From: Myxococcota bacterium
GTDB taxonomy: Bacteria > Myxococcota_A > UBA9160 > SMWR01
NCBI GenBank assembly: GCA_039030075.1
Contig: JBCCEW010000004.1
Coordinates: 89,826 to 153,825, forward strand
Length of the DNA stretch: 64,000 bases
Reading direction: 5' to 3'
The notes beneath the pieces are model-generated. The model made no database searches, was not told where the DNA came from, and saw only the letters and a list, made by a program, of their open reading frames with translations. Of the stretch, positions 36,801 through 44,256 are shown piece by piece. How positions within the stretch are numbered: the first letter of the stretch is position 1; each line of letters begins with the position of its first letter. Both the position numbers and the translations under genes were made by a program.

Positions 36801-37879
36801 ATGACCGCGAGATCCGCGTCGTTGGAGCCCTGCACGCCCTCGACGGCGTCTTCGAGGCGGTCGAGGAAGTACCGACGGTTCGCGAGGCCCGTCAGGCTGT
36901 CGAAGTGCGCCTGGTGGAAGAGCTGTCGTTCGGACTCGCGGCGCGAGGTGACGTCCTGCACCGACAGCACGCGAACCTCTCCCGACTCACCGGCCGAGCG
37001 GAGCACGCGCGCTTCGTAGCAGCGGCGGTCGCCCACCGTGGTGCCCGTGAAGAACTCGCCGCATTCGCGGGTGGGATCCTCGAGCAGGCGTCGCAAGCCC
37101 GGGACGCCCATCACCTGGCGGTGCAGCATCTGCGGGTTGCGCGTGGCGACCCCGAGGAGCTCGAAGGCAGCCGGGTTGCCGTCGACGACCTGTCCCTGGC
37201 TGTCGACGAAGATGATCGGCTCGGAGATGGCGGCCATGCCAGTCGCGCCGACGCCGCGGCTCGTGACGAGCCAGGTCAGCGCCCCGGCCAGCGGGAGGTA
37301 GGCCACCGGGTGCAGGGTGAACTGGGCGATGCCGTTCACGAAGGCGAAGCCCGTCGCCGCGGCGATCGGCCCGAACACGGCGAGGACCAGGGCCGCGCGC
37401 ACGCCATGGCTGCGAAGCTGTCCGCCGCGAACGAGATCGGTGATCACCTGGGGCGCCGTCAGGAGCGCGAAGCCTGCCGCGATCGCGGCGGGCGCCGAGA
37501 ACGGCGTCTGGACGTTCCAGTACGGGCCCGCGGTGAGCACGGCCACCGCCGCGGCCACCGTGATCGACACCGGCAGGAGCCAGCTGCGGCCTTCCCCGGT
37601 CCACTGGCGGGAGCCGAGCCACAGACAGCCGGCCACCGCCACGGCGAGGAGTTCGGAAGGCGGCGCGCCTACGGCCTCGTTGCCCGTCGAGACGCCCACC
37701 CCGACGCACCAGGCCGCCAACGCGATCAGCGAAGCGGTCAAGGCAGGTGCCCGCGAAGCGTGGGGACCCATGCGGACGGCCGCGAGCACGGGAACCACTG
37801 CGGCGAGCAGTAGGCCCCACATTTCGATCGCGGACAGAGCGATTTCCGAACTCGATTCCACAGGCTCCCCGAGTGCCAT
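33863..37879 (-). CDS. Membrane PAS-GGDEF-EAL protein with acidic linker, pseudo-receiver and C-terminal PilZ
   Basis: A 1338-residue c-di-GMP enzyme/receptor. Residues 13-210 hold about seven membrane helices; 216-310 a PAS domain; 325-500 GGDEF with an intact RLGGDEFALVL site (416-420); 505-755 EAL with EALLRW (544), LTESVI, LDDFGTGYSS, KMDRNFV and IAEGVD, so both catalytic sites look active. Residues about 770-1100 are an Asp/Glu/Ala-rich, probably disordered linker. Then a receiver-like fold without the phospho-site pattern (1102-1225) and a PilZ-like domain with RERPR and SLSDRGAFLEM (1232-1330). Making, breaking and binding c-di-GMP in one chain suggests self-sensing. Monocistronic; the start is the ATG at 37879. 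Confidence 0.9.
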   Translation of the reverse strand: MALGEPVESSSEIALSAIEMWGLLLAAVVPVLAAVRMGPHASRAPALTASLIALAAWCVGVGVSTGNEAVGAPPSELLAVAVAGCLWLGSRQWTGEGRSWLLPVSITVAAAVAVLTAGPYWNVQTPFSAPAAIAAGFALLTAPQVITDLVRGGQLRSHGVRAALVLAVFGPIAAATGFAFVNGIAQFTLHPVAYLPLAGALTWLVTSRGVGATGMAAISEPIIFVDSQGQVVDGNPAAFELLGVATRNPQMLHRQVMGVPGLRRLLEDPTRECGEFFTGTTVGDRRCYEARVLRSAGESGEVRVLSVQDVTSRRESERQLFHQAHFDSLTGLANRRYFLDRLEDAVEGVQGSNDADLAVMYIDLDRFKEINDTFGHAAGDELLRTMAHRLRQHLRVSDLVSAAGVVPSAPTVARLGGDEFALVLTGIGEAELAEKVAERILALLSEPVILDGKKVWAAGSVGIALYPQHGTDAQQLLRSADIALYHAKANHRSSFQFFRPELMAETQRKAALDRHLRGAMDSGELELHFQPKVDVASNELTGAEALLRWRNAELGTVAPKEFIPVAEDFGLIGPIGTWVIENVCEHLNRWRAAGLPIVPVSINVSPQQFTQMDLTATIASALESYDLPPSWLEVELTESVILEQDDNTTSALRTLQTIGVRIALDDFGTGYSSLSYLNRVPLDVLKMDRNFVRDIHLDPGAEGVVSAVISMAHSLSLEVIAEGVDCDEQIEILQRMGCDQIQGFVFGPAVSENEFTQILRAGNVPLASEAKGESDTITGTPLEEIGSDRNEFERTIDETAAPGDEIQGVADAGEAADDELEVDADVSGVAPELETDPDDDEASLPAIFGEESASNGEANEEPDVTEMASEESVETATAAESTLVAADDDVEAPEIEADLDDDLPAPFQPEEGPVALTGATSTASSEQATSADEVTPEALVDVALEGETDAAEDSTDETADAAELVEPAETELEVPDTVVDLDADGSEPVTDAAESAVAEVASDAPETHPDASETEGAHLEDEPTVVEAAEDGEGAVAAEDAPDASERSEDASVEAAVAAEADGDVADSGEADTEEADTEGDVLAASASESEATDGDAAPAFTPYCLVVDDGSDRLGLLAMRMNRIGALALYARVYDEGLLFVAQEGEAIRSVMVSTTAPVEEVRRLAERIASDAGVAPSILLVGPGEAPKELLDLRGRCRIWGVREPIDDALLGHLLGAVHLGDGTDTPAVQRERPRAPYDIMASVETSEGSEAVLLSSLSDRGAFLEMSKPPEVTATLDLEFTLEEMVVGTVGKVLYRIEGDDARTGGVGVEFVGLDADTQERIAAAVDERAVRCLA

Positions 37880-37989
37880 AAGGATTTCGACCTAACGGCA
37901 GCCGATCTGGAGAGCCAAGTTGCGTGAGGGCCGCCCCGGCTGAGGCCGGCGAAATCGGGCCTCTCGAGCCGATTTGGCGGCTACGCAAG

Positions 37990-38760
37990 CTACTTCGTAG
38001 TGGCGATGCCCCCGTCGACGGGGATCACGGCGCCCGTGACGTAGGCCCCGGCGCGCGAGGCGAGGTAGATGGCGACTCCAGCCATGTCCTCCGGCGTGCC
38101 GATCCGTTTGCGCGGACACCCCGCCGCGATGGCGTCTCCGAAGGCGTCGAGCGTCGCAGCCATCATCTTGCTCTCGAAGGGCCCCGGGGCGACGGCGTTC
38201 ACGGTGATGTCGTCCTCGGCGAGCTTCTTCGCCAGCACGCGCGTGAGTTGGTGCACCGCGGCCTTGCTGGCCGAGTAGGCGTAGGTCTCGAGGGACGGAA
38301 CCTGAAGGCCGTCGATCGACCCGATGTTGATCACGCGCGCCGGGTCCTCGGGTGTCGCGGCGGCGCGCAGCTGCGGGAGCAGCAGACGCGTGAGATGGAA
38401 GACGCTCTTCACGTTGAGGGCGAGCACCTTGTCCCAGGCCGCGTCCGGGTACTCCTCGAGCGGCGCTCCCCAGTTCGCGCCCGCGTTGTTCACGAGGATG
38501 TGCAGGTCCGACTCGCGTGCGGCGAGCTCGCCGGCGACGCGCACGGCTTCCGCTTCCTTCGCGAGGTCCCCCGGCAGCGCCACGCAGGTGCCGTGTTTCG
38601 AGAGTTCGGCCGCCACCTCGGTACAGACGTCGGCGTTGCGCGACGAGATGTACACCCGCGCCCCGTTCTCCACGTAGCCCCGGGCGATCATCAGGCCGAT
38701 TCCGCGGCTCCCGCCGGTGACCAGCGCCACCTTCCCTTCCACCGAAAACAGATTCTTCAC
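37990..38760 (-). CDS. Short-chain dehydrogenase/reductase, RhlG-like
   Basis: A 256-residue NAD(P)-dependent SDR. It shows the cofactor motif TGGSRGIG, the NNAG motif in ILVNNAGANWGAPLEEYP, the catalytic Ser in NIGSIDGLQVP and the YxxxK pair in YAYSASKAAVHQ. The sequence resembles Pseudomonas RhlG, a beta-ketoacyl reductase-type SDR, particularly in NAGANWGAPLE and ARVINIGS. The function is probably reduction of a ketoacyl or related lipid intermediate, but the substrate is unproven. The start is GTG 38760, whose last two bases and the next A form the stop of the upstream MBL gene (GTGA), so the pair is translationally coupled. Confidence 0.9.
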   Translation of the reverse strand: MKNLFSVEGKVALVTGGSRGIGLMIARGYVENGARVYISSRNADVCTEVAAELSKHGTCVALPGDLAKEAEAVRVAGELAARESDLHILVNNAGANWGAPLEEYPDAAWDKVLALNVKSVFHLTRLLLPQLRAAATPEDPARVINIGSIDGLQVPSLETYAYSASKAAVHQLTRVLAKKLAEDDITVNAVAPGPFESKMMAATLDAFGDAIAAGCPRKRIGTPEDMAGVAIYLASRAGAYVTGAVIPVDGGIATTK

Positions 38761-39677
38761 GGGGTCTCCTCGGGCAGACGGATGCGATCGACGTTTCCGG
38801 TCGCCTCTTCCCAGGCTCGGCGCAGCACGAAGTCGCGATCCAGCTTCATCAGCAGCGGAATCTCCATGGTCTCGTAGCCGGCATCCTTGTCGAGCTCGGC
38901 CTCGGCCTGCATCTGGTCGACGGTCCAGCCGCGCCGCACGGCCTGCTCCCCGGCCTCGGCGAGCTGGCGCATGAACGACTGGAACGCCCTCAGGCCGTCG
39001 CGATCCGTCACCGGACCGTGGCCCGGAATCACCCGATCGAAGTCGAGCTCGAGAACGCGGTCGATCGTGGCCACCCAATCCCGCACCGAACCTCCCGCCT
39101 CGAGGTCGATGTTCGGATAGCGGCCGTTGAAGAAGAGATCGCCGGTGTGGAGGACCTTGTCCTCTACGAACAGCACCACGAGATCGCCATCGGTGTGCCC
39201 CCGGCCCGGGTGCAGCAGGCGCAGCGTCTTGCCTCCGATCGAGATCTCCCGCTCGTTGCGGAAAGTTTCGCCGGGCAGTGTGCCCGGTGCATCGGTCCAG
39301 TAGTCGGCGTCGAGATGATCGAGATAGGCCCGGGTGCGCTCGGTGGCGATGAACCGGGCGCCGCTCGGGAACGCGATGTTTCCGTGAGTGTGATCGAAGT
39401 GGTAGTGGGTGTTGATCACGGCCTGGAGCGGGCCGCCGAGCTCCTCCGACACTTCGAGGATGCGGCTGCCCTGGCTGCGGAAGGTCATCGTGTCGACGAC
39501 GACGGCGCCGTCGTTGGTGCGCAAGATCCCCACGTTGCTGCCGAGGCCATAGATGACATGGATGTCATCCGTGACCTGGGCGACCTCGAGATCCTGGATC
39601 TGCTGGTAGACGGCAATCCCGCCCAGCGCGACGCCCAGCACGATCAGGGCGGCGATGCCGCCAAGGATCCGCTTCAT
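38757..39677 (-). CDS. MBL-fold metallo-hydrolase, membrane-anchored or exported
   Basis: A 306-residue metallo-beta-lactamase-fold protein with an N-terminal hydrophobic segment (ILGGIAALIVLGVALGGIAV) that places the domain outside the cytoplasmic membrane. Metal-binding motifs are THYHFDHTHG, GRGHTDGD, HTGDLFF and IPGHGPVTD, so the two-metal site is complete. The fold serves lactamases, lactonases and thioester hydrolases; which applies is unknown. GGAGGGG precedes the ATG, and a TATACT hexamer at 39725-39730 gives a leader of about 40 nt. It overlaps the following RhlG-like SDR gene. Confidence 0.9.
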   Translation of the reverse strand: MKRILGGIAALIVLGVALGGIAVYQQIQDLEVAQVTDDIHVIYGLGSNVGILRTNDGAVVVDTMTFRSQGSRILEVSEELGGPLQAVINTHYHFDHTHGNIAFPSGARFIATERTRAYLDHLDADYWTDAPGTLPGETFRNEREISIGGKTLRLLHPGRGHTDGDLVVLFVEDKVLHTGDLFFNGRYPNIDLEAGGSVRDWVATIDRVLELDFDRVIPGHGPVTDRDGLRAFQSFMRQLAEAGEQAVRRGWTVDQMQAEAELDKDAGYETMEIPLLMKLDRDFVLRRAWEEATGNVDRIRLPEETP

Positions 39678-39724
39678 GGCCCCTCCCGCTTCGCTCGACC
39701 GGCACGACCGGTTCGGCTCGGCGC

Positions 39725-39730
39725 GCAGTA
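39725..39730 (-). promoter_or_regulatory. Candidate -10 element (TATACT) for MBL-SDR operon
   Basis: TATACT on the minus strand lies about 47 nt before the MBL gene start. Here a normal leader with a GGAGGGG ribosome binding site follows, in contrast with the leaderless genes of the window. Confidence 0.45.
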
Positions 39731-39836
39731 TACGCGACCCGACTCACGGAACGGGCCAGGCCGCGCGGGCAGTGGCAAGCGGCCGAGAGAATCGGCGCCG
39801 AGCGCGCCGCAAAGCGACGCGCCCGGCGCAGTTCGG

Positions 39837-40481
39837 TCAGGACGGAAGCGCCGCCTTCTCTTCCTCGATCAGCGCCTTGAACGAGGGACGGGCGTGAATC
39901 CGCGCGACGTAGTCGGCGAGCTTCGGGAACTTCGCCGCGTCGACCGTCTCACCGCCGTGCTGCATGTTCGCGAAGGGGCTCGCGGTCGCGAGATCCGCGA
40001 TGCTGAATTGGCCGCCGGCGAGATACTCGCGGCCGTCGAGCTGACCCTCGAGGTACCCGAACACGCCCGGGGCGTGCTCTTCCAGCGTGCGGCGGACCGC
40101 GTCCTCGTCGGTCTGCTCGCCCATCATCGGACGCACCACCCGCTGGAAGAACGGTGCGGAGCACACCTCGATGACCTTCGTGTCGGCGTACTCCTCGTAC
40201 CACAGCGCCCGTGCGAACTGCTCGGGGTCACTGGGGTAGAGCGCGGGCGTCGGCTGCTTTCGCTCGAGGTAGGCGATGATCACCGAGGAATCGGGCACCA
40301 CGAAGGATCCCTCCTCGTAACAGGGCACCTTTCCGAGCGGGCTCTTCTCGAGGTAGCCCTCGGGCCCCATCCCCGGCATGACCGGTTCGAGGTCGTAGTC
40401 GAGGCCTTTCTCGATCAGTGCCACGCGCACCTTGCGAACGAAGGGCGAGAGGCCGACGCCGTGAATGATCGGCTTGGACAT
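39837..40481 (-). CDS. Glutathione S-transferase family protein
   Basis: A 214-residue GST with an N-terminal thioredoxin fold (IIHGVGLSPFVRKVRVAL, containing a Ser in the usual catalytic region), the cis-Pro and glutathione-binding segments SPLGKVPCYEEG and VPDSSVIIAYLE, and an all-helical C-terminal domain ending in FSIADLATASPF and YVARIHARPSF. GSTs conjugate glutathione to electrophiles or serve as glyoxalase- and isomerase-like enzymes. AAAGGAG precedes the ATG. It lies downstream of the HxlR-type regulator and the P450, which suggests a detoxification or lipid-oxidation role, though this is only context. Confidence 0.9.
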   Translation of the reverse strand: MSKPIIHGVGLSPFVRKVRVALIEKGLDYDLEPVMPGMGPEGYLEKSPLGKVPCYEEGSFVVPDSSVIIAYLERKQPTPALYPSDPEQFARALWYEEYADTKVIEVCSAPFFQRVVRPMMGEQTDEDAVRRTLEEHAPGVFGYLEGQLDGREYLAGGQFSIADLATASPFANMQHGGETVDAAKFPKLADYVARIHARPSFKALIEEEKAALPS

Positions 40482-40511
40482 GGTCGTCTCCTTTGGAGGT
40501 GGGGCTGGGTG

Positions 40512-41204
40512 TCAGCCCTCGGGGTTGGGGTGAGCTGGGCGCGCGAGTCGGGAAACCAGATCGAAGAGTGCGGGGAAGTCGCGGGCGGCCGCGACGTCTC
40601 CGTCGACGCGTAGACGGCCGTCGCGGACCGCGTCGTCGACCGGGACCAGCCCGGTCGCGAGCCCGAGGCTCGTGAAGGGATCCAGCGCCAGGGTGGCGTC
40701 GACGGGGCCGTCGGCGTCGTCCTGGACGCGAGTCCCCCGTCGCCCGCCGATCACCAGGAAGCGCAGCGGGTGGTCGCCATCGTCGAGCTCTACCCGCAGG
40801 CGGCGTGCCGGGCTGACACTGGCCTGGGAGAAGGCGTCCAGCGCGAGGGGAATCCATCCGGCCTCGATGTGATCGCCGGGCTGGGGGATCGCCATGAAGC
40901 GGATGCCGAAGCGCATCAACTCCCTCGCGACGGGACGCAGTGCCTCGCCGTGCTCGGTCAGGACGTACAGGCTCGCCGGCGCGGGCGGCGGCGCTTCCTG
41001 CTGGGCGACGATCTCGCGCTCTTCGAGACGGACGAGTCGATCGGCGAGCACGCTCGAGCTGATGCCCGGCAGGCGGCGCTTCAGATCACTGAAGCGCTGG
41101 GGCCCGCAGAGGAGCTCGCGAACGATCAGCAGCGTCCAGCGCTCGCCGACGATCTCCGCCGCCCGGGCCATCGGGCAGAACTGGGCGTAGCGGAGGTCCG
41201 GCAT
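40512..41204 (-). CDS. HxlR-type winged-helix regulator with C-terminal SCP2-like domain
   Basis: A 230-residue protein. Residues 1-100 are an HxlR DNA-binding domain: the CPMARAAEIVGERWTLLIVR start, FSDLKRRLPGISSSVLADRL as recognition region and YVLTEHGEAL wing. Residues about 125-225 look like an SCP2/sterol-carrier fold (VDATLALDPFTSLGLATG and GRLRVDGDVAAARDFPALF), a likely hydrophobic-ligand sensor. The ATG at 41204 has TAAGAT 6 nt upstream and no Shine-Dalgarno sequence. It is located between a CYP125-like P450 and a GST on the same strand, so lipid- or sterol-responsive control of neighbours is a reasonable inference. Confidence 0.87.
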   Translation of the reverse strand: MPDLRYAQFCPMARAAEIVGERWTLLIVRELLCGPQRFSDLKRRLPGISSSVLADRLVRLEEREIVAQQEAPPPAPASLYVLTEHGEALRPVARELMRFGIRFMAIPQPGDHIEAGWIPLALDAFSQASVSPARRLRVELDDGDHPLRFLVIGGRRGTRVQDDADGPVDATLALDPFTSLGLATGLVPVDDAVRDGRLRVDGDVAAARDFPALFDLVSRLARPAHPNPEG

Positions 41205-41210
41205 GGCCGG

Positions 41211-41216
41211 ATCTTA
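41211..41216 (-). promoter_or_regulatory. Candidate -10 element (TAAGAT) for leaderless HxlR gene
   Basis: TAAGAT on the minus strand ends 6 nt before the ATG at 41204, without a ribosome binding site. The stretch just upstream is unusually AT-rich for this window. Confidence 0.5.
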
Positions 41217-41242
41217 TCTCGAATCCGAAGAGAAAAGTTCGA

Positions 41243-41266
41243 AAATCGAATTACTGAGTTCGATTT
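41243..41266. promoter_or_regulatory. Inverted repeat AAATCGAA-N8-TTCGATTT, operator or terminator
   Basis: Perfect 8-bp arms flank ttactgag in the 77-bp gap between the P450 stop and the HxlR gene. It sits about 27 bp upstream of the HxlR -10 hexamer, a good place for an autoregulatory operator. On the minus strand the repeat is followed by AACTTTTCTC, so it may instead end P450 transcription. Confidence 0.4.
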
Positions 41267-41281
41267 CCGATGCTGATTCCG

Positions 41282-42592
41282 TCAGGCGGCGCGCAGCCGC
41301 GGCGCGGCTCCCCCTCCGACCCGCGGGCCCGGTCTGAAGCGGCACTGCATGTGCTTGATTCCGTGAATGAAATTGGATGCGAGCCGGTCCGGCGGGCCGA
41401 CCAGCTCGAGATCCGGCAGGCGGGTGAAGAGCTGCTCGAAGAAGAGGGCGATCTCCCGCCGGGCGAGATTCGCTCCCAGGCAGAAATGGGGTCCGGGCCC
41501 ACCGAAGCCGACGTGCTCGTTCGGGCGCCGGCGCAGATCGAAGGCGAAGGGCGCATCGAAGACGGCCTCGTCGCGGTTCGCCGAGTTGTAGAAGAGCACC
41601 ACCTTCTCCCCGGCGTCGAGCGCCTGCCCGCCGAGTTCGCAGGTCCGGGTGGTCGTGCGGCGCATGAAGATCACGGGGGACGCCCAGCGCACGATCTCCT
41701 CGACCGCCGTCTTCGTGACGCCCGCGAAGTCCGCCTGCCAAGCCGCGCGCTCGTCGGGGTAGTCCTGGAGCGCTCGCATGCCGTGGCTGATCGCGTTGCG
41801 GGTGGTCTCGTTCCCCGCGGTGACGAGCAGGACGAAGAAGGACGCGAGGTCGTTTTCGCTCATCCGCTGCCCGTCGATCTCGGCGTTCACGATGATCGAG
41901 GTCAGGTCGTCGCCGGGGTTCGCGAGTCGATCGGCGCGCATCTCTTTCATGAGCTCGGCGAGCGCCGAGCCCGCTCCCACCAGCGCCGTCGCAATGTCGG
42001 TGCCTTCCGGGATGAACTCGGGATCGCCCGGCCCCAGGATGATGTTCGTCTTCTCGAAGACGAAGGCGTGTTGGCTCTCGGGGATGCCCATCATCTCGCA
42101 GATGATGCGAATCGGGAACGGCGCGGAGAGGTCCGTGACGAAGTCGCACTCTCCCTTCTCGATCACCTGATCGATGGTGTGCGTGGCGGCGTCGAGGGTC
42201 ATCTGCTCGAGCTTCTTCAAGCGCTGCGGCGTGAACCCGAGCGACACCAGCTTGCGTTGCCGCAGATGTTCCGGGTCGTCCATGTTGATGAAACCGCCGA
42301 AGAACTGCAGGAACGGCGCCGGCAGGTCCGGGATGCTCGTTGCGCCCTGGGCGCTCGAGAAGATCTCCGGATTCCGGCTCGCCTCGCAGACGTCGGCATG
42401 TCGCGTGACCGCCCAATACCCCGGGCCCTGCTCGACGAGTCCCCCCGGCGGTACCCGCTCCTCGTGGAACGACATCGGGCGGTCGCGGCGCAGGGTCAGG
42501 AAGGCCCCCTCGCGTTCCACGAGGGGCCGGACCCAGAACTCCGGGTCCGAGAGGTCGATGTCGTCGAGGGCGAGGATCTCTTCGGGCTGCAT
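41282..42592 (-). CDS. Cytochrome P450, CYP125/CYP142-like
   Basis: A 436-residue P450. Motifs are VTAGNETTRNAISHGMRAL (I-helix), EEIVRWASPVIFMRR (K-helix) and GFGGPGPHFCLGANLAR (heme Cys loop). The pairing of AGNETTRN, MRRTTTR and GFGGPGPHFCLGANLAR, and the C-terminal NFIHGIKHMQCRF, closely resembles mycobacterial CYP125, CYP124 and CYP142, which oxidise the terminal carbon of cholesterol or branched lipids. A sterol or branched fatty substrate is therefore plausible but unproven. The start is the ATG at 42592 with TATGCT 8 nt upstream. A terminator separates it from the enoyl-CoA hydratase. Confidence 0.92.
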   Translation of the reverse strand: MQPEEILALDDIDLSDPEFWVRPLVEREGAFLTLRRDRPMSFHEERVPPGGLVEQGPGYWAVTRHADVCEASRNPEIFSSAQGATSIPDLPAPFLQFFGGFINMDDPEHLRQRKLVSLGFTPQRLKKLEQMTLDAATHTIDQVIEKGECDFVTDLSAPFPIRIICEMMGIPESQHAFVFEKTNIILGPGDPEFIPEGTDIATALVGAGSALAELMKEMRADRLANPGDDLTSIIVNAEIDGQRMSENDLASFFVLLVTAGNETTRNAISHGMRALQDYPDERAAWQADFAGVTKTAVEEIVRWASPVIFMRRTTTRTCELGGQALDAGEKVVLFYNSANRDEAVFDAPFAFDLRRRPNEHVGFGGPGPHFCLGANLARREIALFFEQLFTRLPDLELVGPPDRLASNFIHGIKHMQCRFRPGPRVGGGAAPRLRAA

Positions 42593-42600
42593 GGGGCGGG

Positions 42601-42606
42601 AGCATA
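42601..42606 (-). promoter_or_regulatory. Candidate -10 element (TATGCT) for CYP125-like gene
   Basis: TATGCT on the minus strand ends 8 nt before the ATG at 42592. The intervening bases are GC-only and hold no ribosome binding site. Confidence 0.45.
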
Positions 42607-42646
42607 CCGCCCGGCTCGCCGGATCGGAGTGCGCCCGAAAACGCAC

Positions 42647-42678
42647 AGCGGGCCCGGAGGTTCCCCCCCGAGCCCGCT
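42647..42678 (-). terminator. Intrinsic terminator after the enoyl-CoA hydratase gene
   Basis: On the minus strand AGCGGGC and GCCCGCT form a 7-bp stem extended by C/G pairs with one mismatch, and GTGCGTTTTCGG follows. It lies between the hydratase stop (42723) and the P450 start (42592), so it separates the two transcription units. Confidence 0.65.
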
Positions 42679-42722
42679 GGATTCGTCTCGAAACCGACTC
42701 TTCTCGAAGAACCGGCTGGGGC

Positions 42723-43475
42723 CTACTTCCCTGCCCAGTTCGGCGGACGCTTCTCGGCGAAGGCCTTCGGACCTTCCTTCGCGTCCTCGCTGGTGAAGAC
42801 CTGGGCCAGCGCCGGAGCCTGGAGCTTCCAGAACTCCTCTTCCGTGACGCCCATGCTCTCGCGCACCAGCTGCTTCGACGCGGCCACGGCGAGGGGCGCG
42901 TTCTGCGCGACCCGCTCGGCCAGGGCCAGGGCCTCATCGACGGCCTTGCCGGGTTCGGCGAGGCGCGACACCAGGCCGTACTCGAAGGCCTTCTCCGCCG
43001 GAATCGGATCCGAAGTGATCGCCATCTCCATGGCGACGCCATAGGGAACCCGACGCGGCAGGCGCATCAAGCCGCCGCCCGCGGCGAACAGGCCGACGTT
43101 CACCTCCGGAATCCCGAGGCGGACGCCCTTCGCGGCGACCAGCAGGTCGCAGGTGAGCGCCACTTCGAGCCCGCCCGCCAGAGCGAAGCCTTCGATCGCG
43201 GCGATCAGCGGCTTCTTGCTGCCCTGCTCGAGGAAGGTGTTGAAGCCTTTGGGCGGACCTTCCTTCGCAAAGGCCTTCAGGTCCATGCCCGAGCAGAAGC
43301 CGCGACCGGCACCCGTCAGGACACCGGCCGTCAGGCCCGGGTCGCTGTCGAGCTTCTCGACCGCCGCGTTGAGCCCTTCTGCGAGCGCGGTGTTCACCGC
43401 GTTCATGGCATCGGGCCGGTTCAGGGTGATCAGGAGCACGCGCCCCCGAACTTCGGTGAGAACTGCATCGCTCAT
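42723..43475 (-). CDS. Enoyl-CoA hydratase/isomerase family protein
   Basis: A 250-residue crotonase-fold enzyme. It shows ITLNRPDAMNAVNTAL, the CoA-binding oxyanion segment GRGFCSGMDLKAF, AIEGFALAGGLEVALTCDLL with the first catalytic Glu, and IPEVNVGLFAAGGGLMRLPR with the second. The reaction is hydration of trans-2-enoyl-CoA or isomerisation; exact specificity is not predictable. GAGG precedes the ATG at 43475. It follows the HSD10-like dehydrogenase gene by 10 bp, so two consecutive beta-oxidation-type steps share one transcript. Confidence 0.92.
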   Translation of the reverse strand: MSDAVLTEVRGRVLLITLNRPDAMNAVNTALAEGLNAAVEKLDSDPGLTAGVLTGAGRGFCSGMDLKAFAKEGPPKGFNTFLEQGSKKPLIAAIEGFALAGGLEVALTCDLLVAAKGVRLGIPEVNVGLFAAGGGLMRLPRRVPYGVAMEMAITSDPIPAEKAFEYGLVSRLAEPGKAVDEALALAERVAQNAPLAVAASKQLVRESMGVTEEEFWKLQAPALAQVFTSEDAKEGPKAFAEKRPPNWAGK

Positions 43476-43485
43476 CGGATCTGCC

Positions 43486-44256
43486 TCACTTCGGGGGCAT
43501 GCGGATGCCGCCGTCCACGCGCACGACCTCCGCATTCATGTAGGGATTGGTGATCAGCTCGGCGACCATCGACGCCAGCTCGTCGGCATAGCCCAGCCGC
43601 TTCGGGAAGAGCACGCTCTGACCGAGGCGCGCCTTGAACTGGTCGCTGCCCTCGCCGGAGCCGTAGATCGGGGTGTCGATCAGGCCCGGAGCGATCGTGT
43701 TGACGCGCACGCCCACGGCCGCGAGGTCGCGTGCGATCGGCAACGTCATGCCGACCACACCGCCCTTCGACGCCGAGTAGGCCGCCTGGCCGATCTGTCC
43801 GTCGAACGCTGCGACCGAGGTGAGGTTCACGACGGCGCCGCGCTGGCCGTCGCCATCGATCGGGTCGGTCTTCGACATCGCCGCGGCGGCGAGCCGCAGG
43901 CAGTTGAAGGAACCCACCAGGTTCACGCGCACCACGAACTCGAAGCGATCGAGCGGGTGGGGCTCGCCCTCCCGGTTCACGGTGCGGCCCGCGAAGCCGA
44001 TCCCGGCCGCGTTCACGAGCGAGCGGAGGGGGCCCATCGCGCTCGCCGCGTCGACGGCCGCCTGAACCTGAGCCTCGTCGGCGATGTCCGCCTTCACGAA
44101 CTCACCCTTGATCTCGCTCGCGGTCTCCTTGCCGGCTTCCTCGTTGAGGTCCACGACGACGACCTTGGCGCCGAGCGCTGCCAGGCGCTTCGCGCTGGCC
44201 TGGCCGATGCCCGACGCGCCGCCGGTCACGATCGACGACGTCTGATTCAGATCCAT
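43486..44256 (-). CDS. 3-hydroxyacyl-CoA dehydrogenase type 2-like SDR (HSD10 family)
   Basis: A 256-residue SDR resembling mammalian HSD17B10 and bacterial type II 3-hydroxyacyl-CoA dehydrogenases. It has IVTGGASGIGQASAKRLAAL, VVVVDLNEEAG, VNLVGSFNCLRLAAAAM and AAFDGQIGQAAYSASKGG with catalytic Tyr and Lys, plus LPIARDLAAVGVRVNTIAPG. The family oxidises 3-hydroxyacyl-CoA, branched-chain intermediates and some hydroxysteroids. The start could be GTG 44262 or ATG 44256; an AGGAG box upstream serves either. It is first in the operon with enoyl-CoA hydratase. Confidence 0.9.
   Translation of the reverse strand: MDLNQTSSIVTGGASGIGQASAKRLAALGAKVVVVDLNEEAGKETASEIKGEFVKADIADEAQVQAAVDAASAMGPLRSLVNAAGIGFAGRTVNREGEPHPLDRFEFVVRVNLVGSFNCLRLAAAAMSKTDPIDGDGQRGAVVNLTSVAAFDGQIGQAAYSASKGGVVGMTLPIARDLAAVGVRVNTIAPGLIDTPIYGSGEGSDQFKARLGQSVLFPKRLGYADELASMVAELITNPYMNAEVVRVDGGIRMPPK

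Noticed and set aside
38757-39078. An extended SDR protein of 362 residues starting inside the MBL gene
   Set aside because: The extra N-terminal stretch is a shadow of the MBL gene; the GTG at 38760 in the GTGA overlap sits just before the TGGSRGIG cofactor motif.
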